DNA of 64,000 nucleotides from Celoporthe dispersa. Its lineage: Eukaryota > Ascomycota > Sordariomycetes > Diaporthales > Cryphonectriaceae. Of this stretch, positions 34,977 through 45,754 are shown piece by piece. The stretch lies in contig WAID01000006.1 in NCBI GenBank assembly GCA_016584495.1, positions 1,674,001 to 1,738,000 of the forward strand, in the 5' to 3' direction. The position numbers were made by a program, and so were the translations under genes. The notes under the pieces were generated by a model, which saw nothing but the letters and a program-made list of their open reading frames with translations, made no database searches and was not told where the DNA came from. Positions within the stretch are counted from its first letter, which is position 1; every line of letters begins with the position of its first letter.

Positions 34977-36865
34977 ATGGCCTCAGAAACCAACCCCTTC
35001 TACAGCCTGTGGGCACAGGGCGACATCCGGGAGCGCCTCTTCGTCCACCTCAGCAGGTCCGACATCTGCGCCGTGCGCCTGTCGAACTCGGCATGCTGTA
35101 ACCTCGTCACCCGCCGCCTCTTCCAGAGGACGCACCTCACCTTCACGGCCAACTCCTTCACCCGGCCCTACCGCGTGGAGGCGCTCGCCCGCATCGGCCA
35201 CCACATCGAGCACCTCACCTTCTACCTGCCACACAGCGAGGCCACCTTCCTCCCGCCGCTGATACACCCCTCCACCGGTGCCGAGATCTCGTACCTCTAC
35301 ACCCCCCACACGTCCATGGCCTCGACGTTGACCAGGCCCAAGTACGGCAACTCGGAGCTGGGCGACATCCTCACCCAGCAGTACCCGCCCCTGTTCCACG
35401 CCGCGACCAACGTGCCCAGCTTCATCCACGCGGTCAAGAACGTGCCCAACCTGAGGCACCTGACCATCAAGACGCCCGGCCAGGACCCCGCGGAGAGGTA
35501 CCGCAGGGACATCGTGGACTACGCCCTCATGTCGCTGCGCATCGCCGTCGAGCGCTCTCCCCACCTGAAGAGGCTCAGCAAGCTGTCGCTGCAGGGCGTC
35601 CACCCGGCCGCCTTCCTCTACCTCAAGTTCCAGGACGGCCCCGGGTTCGGCTGCTCGCCCATCGCCGGCAAGAGGTGGCGGCAGATCCGCAAGATGCACA
35701 TCGCCGTCGAGGCGTGGGACTTCTACGGGCCCGGCGGGCCGGGCTTGGACCAGCTCAAGATCATCGACGACTACCTGCGCCAGTTCCAGGGCGGGCTCGA
35801 GAAGCTGTCGTTCACGTGGGTGGGCCAGAAGGGGGCCGTGCCGCTGGCGCTGGCCGAGGACCCGCTGTTCGACACGCCCAGGGAGAACAAGAAGCTCTTC
35901 AACGAGGTCACGAGCCCCATGAGCCCCCTGCCGCCCAGGCCCGGCGTCAGGGGCCGCATCCGCTTCAGCAGGCTGAAGTACCTCCAGGTGCGCAACGCCA
36001 GCATGCACGCCGCCCAGCTGCGGGGCCTGGTCGAGAGCCACAGGGACAGCGTCAAGGAGTTCGACTTTGAGAACGTGGTGCTCCTCAACGGCGGGAGCTG
36101 GGACGAGGCGCTGCAGCCGCTCATGAAGCCGCCGGCGGAGGAGAACCACCGCGACACCTGGGCGCGCTACTCGGTCGCGGCCCCAGGCGACGGCAGGAGC
36201 GTGCACGGCGAGCACACGCAGCCCGAGCAGCACGCGGAGGAGGCGGCGGCGGCGGCGGGGGAGCGCAGCAGCCCGACCCTGCCGGAGGAGGCCTTTGTGC
36301 CCAGCCCCAGGGCGTCGCGGCACAGCATCGCGGACCGCGACGAGGTGGAGATCCGGCACCCGAGCGCGGCGGTCGAGGCGGCGGGCAAGGAGCTCCTCGA
36401 CATCGAGTCGGAGCTCGAGGCCGAGCTGGGCCTGCGCCTGAGCCACACCTCGTCGTCGGACCAGACCATCCGCTGCGGCGACGGGTCGTTCGACGACGGC
36501 GACACGTACTCGTACTACGGCGACGAGGCCGAGACCATCATCGTCGAGCTGGACCGCGACATCGACTCGGCCATCAACCTGACGAGCACCAACGCCTCCG
36601 AGGCCACGCTGGTGCCCTTCAGCACCAAGCTCAAGAAGCGCGTGCGCAAGCGCCGCAGGAAGCCCTGGCACCCCAAGCGCGAGGGCGAGGACGGCTGCAC
36701 AGACGACGACGAGCAGCCGCAGCAGCAGCAGCAGCGGCCCGGGCTCGCCCTCGCGCCGACCAAGAGCAACCGCTCGCGGGAGGAGGTCTTTGCGGACAAG
36801 GACAAGGACAGGTACGCCCTCAAGAACATACTCGGCCACAAGCGCAGCAACTCGACGTCGCAGGC

Positions 36866-36900
<35 letters not shown>

Positions 36901-37955
36901 GACCCAACAAGCTGCAGAAGGCGCCGCCCCCGCCGGTGACGGTGTACGGGCCCAACCGCTCGCGGCAGAGCAGCGACCCCATGCCGTACATGGCGGGCAA
37001 CCACGAGAACGCGACGACGTACGAGCTGCCGCTGGTGATCGCGAGCGACGACGAGTCCCCGCCCAGCTACCACCGCGCGACGCAGTGGCCCAGGCCCCGC
37101 GCGGCGAGCCACCCCGCCCCGCCGCCGCCGAGCTACCCTGCGCCCCCGCCCCCCTCGTACGCGGCGCCGCCCCCGCCGCTGTCATCATCGTCCTCCTTCT
37201 CGTCGTCCTCATCCTCGGTCGTGCCTGCTCCTGCTGCCCAGTCAACACACTCGCTGTCGTCGCAGTCTGTCCACTCCATCCCCGAGGAGCAGGAGCCGGC
37301 AGAGGACGGAGAGGTGGCGCCGCTCAACATCTCGGCGCCTATCATCTCGACCGAGGCGCTCCCCGTGCTGCTGCAGCCAATGGTGTACAACCCGCAGGCC
37401 AGCACGACGTCGATCGCCATCTCGACCGCGCCGAGCCTGCCCCCCGGGTCAAGGGGCAGCGGCGCGGAGAGCATCCACAGCACGCACAGCAGCCACACCG
37501 CGTCCACCCAGGCCAGCAAGGGCTACCACCACCACCAGCACAGCTTCAGCAGCAACGGCGGCGGGCACAACGTCAACGACGGCCTGTCGGCGGTGCAGCG
37601 CAACCTGGAGCAGGAAGAAATCCAGCGTCGGTTCGCCGAGGACGCCGAGGCCCGCACGAGCGCGCTCAAGAAGGCCCGCGAGGCGGTGCTCGAGAAGCTG
37701 GGCCGGCTGCAGGGAAAGGACGGGAAGGGGGATGAGGAGGAGCTGCTGGACATGCACCCCGCGCTGCAGGACGAGTACGGGCCCCGGCCGCGCGGGGGTA
37801 GCGGCGGGAGCGGACGGCTCAGGGAGCTGTTCGGGGCGGTGCGGAATAATGTCGGCGGCGGTGGCGAGAAGGGCCATGCCGAAGGCCTATATATGAATGT
37901 GGAGGAGAGTAATTCGGTGCTGGTGCCTCTGGTGTTCAGCCCCACCCGAGGCTGA
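34977..37955 (+). CDS. Large F-box/LRR-like fungal protein with polyQ and proline-rich tail
   Basis: This is a single-exon gene of 992 aa. I do not recognise a named orthologue. The N-terminus looks like an F-box: residues 12-50 (LWAQGDIRERLFVHLSRSDI, then CAVRLSNSACCNLVTRRLFQ) have the leucine spacing and the Cys/Arg pattern seen in fungal F-box proteins. From about 60 to 400 there are repeated L..L..F / LRHLTIK / LEKLSF / LKYLQVRN patches typical of irregular leucine-rich repeats. This suggests an SCF substrate receptor, as an inference. From about 430 on it is disordered: Glu/Ala/Ser-rich, a basic KKRVRKRRRKPW patch (possible nuclear signal), a polyQ run, repeated P-P-P-S-Y motifs and a Ser run. 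A charged segment near 860-930 (NLEQEEIQRRFAEDAEART) could form a coiled coil. The start is MASETNPFYSLWA in a AACAATGG context. A long antisense frame over it is a GC-codon shadow. Confidence 0.82.
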
Positions 37956-38196
37956 GGAGCGAGAAGGCGCGGGGCCATGATGATGGTACGTCAAGAAGAG
38001 GAAGAACAGAGAAAGAAGAGAGCGAGCGAGCGAGCGAGAGAGAGGGAGGGAGGGAGGGAGGGATCTTGCTGTCGTTGCGTTTCTGGGTCGTTTCTGGCTT
38101 GTGGTCGTTGGTTGGTTGGTCGGTCGGCTGGTTGGTTTGCATAACAACAGTACGCATAACGCTATGTTGCCCAGGCTCACGCACCGGCGCATACGC

Positions 38197-38244
<48 letters not shown>

Positions 38245-41200
38245 CATATTGGGGATCACAGGACGGTGGTGTTTTTTAGCAAAGGGTCATCCGGAGGTGC
38301 TCAAGTGCTGAGGCCGCACAGGGTGGGTTGGTTGGTTGCATGATCATCACGGGTTCAACGGACAGGGTAACGGGAAACTTCGGGCTGGGCAATCTTTTGA
38401 GGAGGGGAGAGGACGAGGAAGGGATGAGGAGCAGAGAGGAGACGACGAAGGAGGGGAAGGAGAATGCTCGGCGGCGGCGGTCTAATGTCTGACGATGAAG
38501 AAGGAAAGAGAGACGTGCAATGAGGTTGTCTCTGTTGATGAGTAATGGCCGTGCTTTTCTTGTTGCCTACCAGCGGCAGAACCATGGGTCAGATGAATGA
38601 TGTTATGAATTTGTTTTTGTTTTTTCCCTCTTTCCTTTTTATCTCCAAACGACTTTTCAATGTACATATGGATCTTGACTTTTTTTTTCTTCCCTTTCTC
38701 CCTTTTTCTTCGCCATCTCTCTCTATCTTCGAGTCTCTCTTGCGCTTAATAGTATTGATACTCCTTTACAGCAGAACCGATGTGTTTGCTCACTTAAGTA
38801 GTCACGCAAAATAATATACTCATTGTGAAAAGAAAAAAGAGAAAAAAAGAACAGGAAGAAAATCCAAACAGGCAGGACGGGTTCAGGATTTCTCAGGTTG
38901 GCTTTACGAACTCCAAATCCTAGTGCTGGGCCTGTTAATGGCCTCTCGGCTCCTCCCGAGCAATCAGGTACCTCTAAGTTCCTGCGTAGTTTGGTGGTGA
39001 TGATGGTAGAAACACGAAGGGAGGGAGATTGGGTTTCTGTTTTCTTTTTTCTTTTCCCCGTTTTTTCTCCCTAGTTCTTGTTTTCTTTGGGGTGGGAGAG
39101 AAGGGGGGGGAGGGGGAGGAGCCGAGGCCTGATGGAAAGGATGATCTCTACTTCTTTCCTTCCTTTTCTCTGGGTGGGAGAAAGAAGAAGAAGAAGAAAA
39201 AATGCCTCATCAGTTCTCTCACTTTATAGAAAATGAATTGTTCTTCTCTCCCTTGGCAATGGTACAACTGTTCTTCCAGTAGCCATCCGTGGGACGCAGA
39301 GGGCCGATACATGCGAAGCTTCTGCACCGTCAGCTCGGCGCTCTTTTTTTTTTTTCTTTCTTTCTTTTTTTTTTTCTTCTCAAGGAATGGGCTGCTTACA
39401 GAGAGGCTCTAGTCTGTCTGTCAGGCCTATCCCCATCAGCCAGCTCCCGTCTTCCCAACAAGATCCAGGCGGTCGTGGGTAGAGGAGGAGGAGGAGGAGG
39501 GAGGAGGTTCAGGTAGAGCGGCTTGGTGGTGGGTCACAGAACCGATCCTCCTCTTTGCCACATGCCTTGCAATCATGCGGGATTATGATCAATTATGAGA
39601 TGCACACAAACACATACACACACACACACACACATGCACAAGAGAGAGATCTATCGGTCTGGGCGGAGGAAAGCGCATCGCGGCCAGGATGCCGAGGAGA
39701 TTGCAGCCTTTTTACTATGTTTGTTTCAGCCCTGAACCAACTGGCGTCTTCTCTTTTCACCGGGGGGGGAGGGGGAGGGGTAGAAATTAGTTATCTACTA
39801 TGTGCCCGGCCGTGCCGAGGAAGACGTTGTAGTAGGCTCCTCACCCAAAAGGACACGGCGGTATGAGCAATAAATTAAGAAGAAGAGAAAAGAAAACCTC
39901 ATGGAGGAAACGATGAGGTCTGCGCGACGACGATTGGGCGGTAGGAAGAAAAAAGAGCAAAACTACAAAGACTGAAGATGAAATAAGAATAAAAAATCCC
40001 TCTTTTCTTCTCTCTCTCTCTCTCTCTCTCCCCCCTCTTCTGGCCAGACAGGTGCGCAGGCTTACGAGGTTTGTATCTTGGTTTTGGTACCGTACATACT
40101 AGGGCAGCACTCTAGCACAGGTAGTGGTACGTACTCTCTCCCAGGGCATCCGGTTGTGGTTAGCAGGGGATACCTGCGGGAGGTCTAGACCGTACTGGAC
40201 GGACGGGGACGTCCATGCGCCCGACTCGATCTCCCCCAGCAATCCTCGATCTTGGCTTTCCCCTGTTTTTTTTTTCTTCTTTTTTTTCTTTCTCTTTTTT
40301 TCCTTTCCTTGGGCATGGGGAGACAGGAACTGGCCCAGCCAGCGAGGACTCTGGTAAGCACGCAAAGGCTAGGCCCACCTGAGGATACCAGCCCGAGATG
40401 ACCGTTCTTGTTTTCATAGTGTATGGTCTTGGTGGCAAGCTCGCCTTTCTCTCTCTCTCTCTCCCCCCCCCCTCTCTCTCTTCTTCTTCTTTTCCTCTTC
40501 CCACGCTATAGTACATAGTGTGTGTGCAGGCGTATGGGTGTGGTGAGATGGCCAGAGAGAGGTGAGGTCTTGTAGCTTCTACCAAGTCAGGTGTCGGCCC
40601 AGTACCATAGTACCTCGACACAATCCCATCCCTCTGACAGGCTGGCTCATGCAGGATTGGGTCTGTTGTACCATAACACCACAATCCCATAGTCGGCTCT
40701 CTCTTCCCCCCTGATCTGGGGGGTCCAGGGATAGGCCCTGGGACCTGCCAGGGCACCCCCAGCGGAGGGAGACCCACTATACCCAGCACGCCCCGGTGCG
40801 GTAGCCCTCATGCGTGCACTTCCTTCTTTCCCTCCTGCAGCGCGGCGCATGTTGCGGGCTCCCATGTTTCCCAGATGCCCTCTCTGCTTGTGTCGTGACA
40901 CCCTCCTGCCCTTGGCTCCAGTCACTCCCACCTGAGATCACCCTCCATCGACAGTCGACCTCTCCCCCGTCGGTATCGTCCACGCCCCCTCGACCCCGCG
41001 GCCCTCCAGAGGAAGCTCTGCCACCCTCAGACAAGGCAGCAGAAAAGGCCAGAATCAACTCGGGAAGGGGGTCCTGGGCCAGGCGTACCGATCCATCTGC
41101 AGGTGATCGAACCTTGGATCTGCCCTGTCAAGGTTTCCAACCCTATCAAAGAGGAGAGGGCAGAGCAGAAAAGGGAGGCCTGCCGATCATCGTCCCAACC

Positions 41201-42033
41201 TAATAATACCTAGAGACTTCAGCCGTGATCGACGCCGCGGCCGGGACGGAAGACACGGACGTGAACCCATCTCATCTCTGGGACCAGACTCTCTAACTCT
41301 CGGTCTCTCTGTCTCTTTCTCTCTATACCTCCTCACACACTCTCTTTCTCCCTTTCTAGTTCTCTATTTCTATATATATACGTATATTTATACTTTCACA
41401 CACGTTTCTCTCTCTCTCTCTCTCTCTCGTCGCAACAACACCCCCTTCGGGGCCTACGACGGCCTTCCAGCCCTTGGTCCCCACACCCACCACCCATCAA
41501 CCCCCGACGTGCGAAAACCACCAGTCTCTGCATCCCTCGAGGCGCACAACACCGCAGCGACGCGTGGGAGAGATTGGATCTCGGGACGAGATACGAGGCT
41601 ACGGGGCGGTGAGGGCTTCTGCTGTGTCTTTCAGGGCTCGACCGACCTCCCCCTCCCCCCCCTGTGGTTGGACCTCTCGTCAGCCGGCGCAACCAGGAAC
41701 TCGGCTTCTTCACGAGGCAACCCTCCCGAGGACAGCACACACACACTCTCTCTATATCCTAGGCATCTCGTGTCTTTCTGGAGTAGCCCCAACTTACGAG
41801 GCTAGGCAACGGCCGAGTCTCTGTGTTCCCCGTCGTCTCGGATATCGTCTCACTGACACGCTTCCCGTTACACAACACACACACGCGCGCGCGCGCCCTC
41901 TCTCTGTCCCTCCCCCCTCTCTTTCTCGTAGAAAGTTTGACGGCGCAACCAGGCTCGAGCTCCATGGCCAGAGGATGCCGGCCCTGCTAGAGCTCCATCC
42001 AGACTTGTCATAGTCTATCACATACCGCCCAAC
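37956..42033. other. Intergenic region upstream of the Sln1 kinase
   Basis: About 4.1 kb without a recognised gene. Contents: (GAGC)n then (GGGA)n at about 38022-38062; (AC)n of ~42 bp (38199-38241); poly-T stretches near 39343 and 40267; (CT)n tracts near 40010-40030 and 41408-41428; GTACCATAGTAC-type palindrome at 40602-40613; and a short (CG)n run near 41883-41897. The final ~700 bp is C/T/A-rich and probably a long leader for the kinase. Confidence 0.55.
38199..38241. repeat. (AC)n microsatellite, ~42 bp
   Basis: This is the longest uninterrupted dinucleotide tract in the window. It lies about 240 bases after the stop of the F-box/LRR-like gene, following (GAGC)n and (GGGA)n tracts. Confidence 0.9.
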
Positions 42034-45000
42034 ATGAGGTACAGGGTGAGGATCGCCATCCGGGAACAGCTCGCATTCCTGGTCACCTTCGCCGTCCTCC
42101 TCGGCCTCGCCATCCTCTCCGTGCCGACATGGATCTACGTGAACAGCTTCGTCATCGGCGTCGAGTCGGACAGCCTCTCCCTGGCCGCCTCCCTGAAGGC
42201 CACCCGCATTGCCTCCGAGATCACGCTCGTCCAGACCATCGTCGAGACCATATCCACCAGGATCCTGATCCAGCAGTCTCTCGAGACCTACTACCAGGGT
42301 AACACGAGCGCCTCCAACTGGGCTAACGCCGAGGAGGATATGCAGAGTGCGCTGGGATCCGGGAGCGGCAACTTGTACCAGGCCAAGCTCTACTCCAGGA
42401 ACACCACCGGCCCCTCGTCCGGCCTCTTCAACGTGACCGGGCTCACCACCCCGCAGATCCTGCTGCCCTACGACAACTCGGCCGGCTCTCCGGTCTACCT
42501 GGGCGACGAGGACGGCGGTTTCCCCCTTCGCTGTATCCGAACATCACGTACGTGGATACGGGCTCCGCCAGCCTGACGAACCCGAGCACGAATGTCTACG
42601 CGGCCTACGCCTTCCCAGATGTCCGCCTCAGCGAGAATGCCGGCCTGCTGCTGGGACCGCTGGTCATCAACGAGACGTTCGCCCTGATGTCGCTCACCAT
42701 ACCGATGAGATCCAACGACGGCGGGACCTTCATCCTGGGGTACATGACGGTCGTGGCCTCGGCGTCCACCATCGTCGCCGTCACCTCATCACGAGAAGGC
42801 ATGGGCGAGTCCGGTGAGCTGTTGATCATCGGGCCCACGTCTGTGTCCAACAGGTTCAACGGGTCCGACCCGGCAAGCAACGCGAGCTACGTCCCTCCTG
42901 ACCTGACCACCTTTGGCAACATCTCGGCGCATTTCGTCCTCCCTCCCCAGGCAGCCTCGGGCGGCAGCAACAGACACAAGACGGCAGCGTCCGAATCGGG
43001 AGACTATAGCGGCTCCTTTCCCCTGAGGGACTACCCGGCCGCCCTGTGGGAGTTCTCGAGGCAGATTCACAAGGTCAACAATGCCAGCTCCGACCTGTGG
43101 ACGCACAACGAGGAGGGGATCGCCGTCTCTGTCGGGTACGCACGGGCGCAGAACGAGCTTGTCAACTGGACGGTGATCGTGGAGCAGGCCCGCTGGGAGG
43201 CGACCGCCCCCATCAACACGCTGCGCAAGATCCTGCTGGGCTGTACGTTCGGCACGGCGGGCCTGGTGCTGCTGCTGATCATCCCCTGTGCGCACTGGAG
43301 CGTCCTGCCCATCCGCCGGCTGAAGGCCGCCACAGAAAAGTCCGTCACCCCTCCGGGGGTACCATGACGAGCTCGACCTGTTTGAGGGATACGACGCGAA
43401 CGGCAACTACTCGGGAAGCACGTCGAAACGGTCCGTCAAGGGCTTCATCGCGTGGATCTCTCGCGAGATCCGGCGCCGACGGAGGAGGTTTGCGGCGTCG
43501 CACACGGACACGGACCCGAACCGGCGCATCTTCAAGATCCCCGGCAAGGTCGAGACCCGCGAGCACCTCATCACCGACGAGCTGACGGAGCTCACGGAGG
43601 TGTTCAACGAGATGGGCGACGAGCTCCTCAAGCAGTACAAGTCCCTCGACAGCAGGGTGCAGGAGCGCACGCGGGAGCTGGAGCACAGCAAGAAGGCTGC
43701 AGAGGCCGCCAACGAGAGCAAGACCCTGTTCATCGCCAACATCTCCCACGAGCTCAAGACGCCGCTCAACGGGATCATGGGCATGTGTGCCGTGTGCATG
43801 GAGGAGGATGATGTCGTCAGGATCAAGCAGTCTCTGAAGACGCTGTACAAGTCCGGTACGTACTGACCGACCCCCAACTGGCCCCGCGCCCTATCCATCC
43901 TATTTTCAAGACAGCACAGCTGACTTCGTGTGCCCCCCCCCCCCTCAGGCGACCTTCTGCTCCACCTGCTGGAGGATCTCCTCAGCTTCTCCAAGAACCA
44001 GATCGGCCAGCAGATCTGCCTGGAGGAGCGCGAGTTCAGGCTTGGGGACATCCGCTCCCAGATACTGTCCATCTTCGACAAGCAGGTCAGAGAGGGCCGA
44101 ATCACGCTTACTGCCGACTTCGTAGGGCCCGACATCAGCGAGCTGTCCAGCAGCCCTGAGCGGCAGTCCCTCGAGAGGAAGCTCCCTGCGATCGGGCCCC
44201 AGGGGGTCGGGCGCCTGAAGGACATGTGCCTCTGGGGCGATCAGCACCGGATCCTGCAGGTCATGATCAATCTCGTCAGCAACAGCCTGAAGTTCACTCG
44301 GCCGGGGGCAGAGTGATGGTACGGATACGGTGCGTGGGAGAGGTAGAGATAGGCGACGAGAGCAGGGCCTCTTCCTTCTCCAGGACGTCGAGCCGCCCCG
44401 GCCGCAGCCGTCACCGCCTAGGATCGGGCTCGCAGCACTCAGTGAGCTCTAAGGGGGCCACGTCGTCGGTTGTGCAGAACCAGATCCAGAGGGGTACGGC
44501 GCTGGCCATCAACCCCACCGAGGTCAGGACGATCGCGCATACGTCGAGCATCGAGAGGCCAGCCACGCCGCCGCCGCCCAACGCCAAGACATACATGTTC
44601 GAATTCGAGGTGGAGGATACCGGTCCGGGCATACCAGAGCACATGCACCACAGGGTGTTTGAGCCCTTCGTGCAGGGCGACCTCGGCCTGAGCAGGAAGT
44701 TCGGCGGAACAGGGCTGGGCCTCAGCATCTGCTCGCAGCTGGCGACCCTCATGGGCGGAAACGTGACCCTGAAAAGCACCCTCGGCGTGGGCACGACCTT
44801 TATCGTGCAGATACCGTTGAAGTATACCAAGGATAAGTGAGTAGTTCCCGCCCACTCTCTCCCCCCACCAACCCTCTTCCTTTCCCCCCGGTGCGCTGGC
44901 TGACAACGATCGCAATCTCCTCCAGACCCTCCAGCACAGCCTCGAGCAGTCTACGGGGGTCCAGACCGCCCAGCGTTACATCTGATCACCTGATAGACTC

Positions 45001-45754
45001 CCGAGGGGATTCCCTAGAACCAGTGGTTCATGCTGAGGCTGCCAGTCCGGCGCCGGCGGCTACTCTCGATAAGCAGCCGCGGCTCGTCGGGCTCAGCCAG
45101 CCGTTCTTCGCGGCGGCCAAGACCAACACAGCCTCGCAGACCGAGGCGGAGAAGATGGCGGTCATCGAGAAGGCCATGGAGAAGAAAGGCGGGGAGGGCA
45201 AGCTCCGCGTGCTCGTGGCGGACGACAACAACACCAACATCGAGGTGGTCAGCAGGATGCTCAAGCTCGAGTCCGTGGTCGACGTGACCATCGCCAAGGA
45301 CGGGCAGGAGGCCTTTGAGCTGGTCAAGGCGAACTTTGAGCGGAACGAGCGGTTCGACGTGATCTTTATGGATATCCAGATGCCCAACCTGGACGGTCTC
45401 CAGAGCACCCGGCTGATCCGGCAGATGGGCTACAAGGCACCCATCGTGGCACTCACGGCCTTCTCGGACGCGAGCAACGTCAAGGACTGCATGGACTCGG
45501 GCATGAACGAGTTCCTCGCGAAACCGATCCGCAGGCCGGCGCTCAAGCAAGTGCTGCAGAAGTTTGCGACCATACCCGAGGAGCCCGAGACGGCGAGCGT
45601 GATGACGAGGAAGACGACGCCGGACAGGCCGCCTTCGGCCACAGGCGGCAGCGAGAAGAAGGAGCAGGGCCCTGTGGTCTCGGCGACGGAGCTTCCGCAG
45701 CCGATAGCGGAGAAGCCCTATCCTAACGGGCTGGCCTCGCCGGGGAAGCCATGA
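42034..45754 (+). CDS. Sln1-type hybrid histidine kinase (osmosensor), with three single-base frameshifts
   Basis: This is a membrane histidine kinase that feeds the HOG-type phosphorelay. Exons: 42034-43855, 43949-44836, 44926-45754; corrected length ~1179 aa. The N-terminal transmembrane segment is at about 12-36, with an extracellular sensor rich in N-x-S/T and a second membrane segment at ~400-422. Then come a HAMP-like linker with coiled coil (VQERTRELEHSKKAAEAANE), the H-box ISHELKTPLNG with phospho-accepting His ~572, N-box NLVSNSLKFT, G1 DTGPGIP, F-box FEPFVQGD and G2 FGGTGLGLSIC. After intron 2 there is a receiver domain with VLVADDNNTNIEVV and FMDIQMPNLDG (Asp ~1053). Three frame changes each fall in a five-base run: C 42522-42526 (one base short), G 43355-43359 (one too many), G 44304-44308 (one short). 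All domains are otherwise intact, so I treat the gene as functional with likely sequence errors. Confidence 0.93.
42522..42526 (+). other. Apparent -1 frameshift in Sln1 sensor domain (C5 run)
   Basis: The upstream frame reads GDEDGGFP, then drifts to a stop. The frame that continues into YPNITYVDTGSASL needs one more base at this C run, giving GFPPSLYPN, a typical Sln1 sequence. Confidence 0.8.
43355..43359 (+). other. Apparent +1 frameshift in Sln1 after the second membrane segment (G5 run)
   Basis: KSVTPPG is followed by a stop in the given frame. Removing one G continues into YHDELDLFEGYDANG and the conserved HAMP/coiled-coil region. Confidence 0.8.
44304..44308 (+). other. Apparent -1 frameshift in Sln1 catalytic domain (G5 run)
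   Basis: The N-box segment NSLKFTRPG runs to a stop two codons later. One additional G continues GRVMVRIRCVGEVE, the expected strand of the HATPase fold. Confidence 0.8.

Noticed and set aside
34983..37112. A 709-codon minus-strand open frame opposite the F-box/LRR-like gene
   Set aside because: It is Val/Leu/Arg/Gly-rich, lacks motifs and exists because the sense gene uses G/C-ending codons that make few antisense stops.
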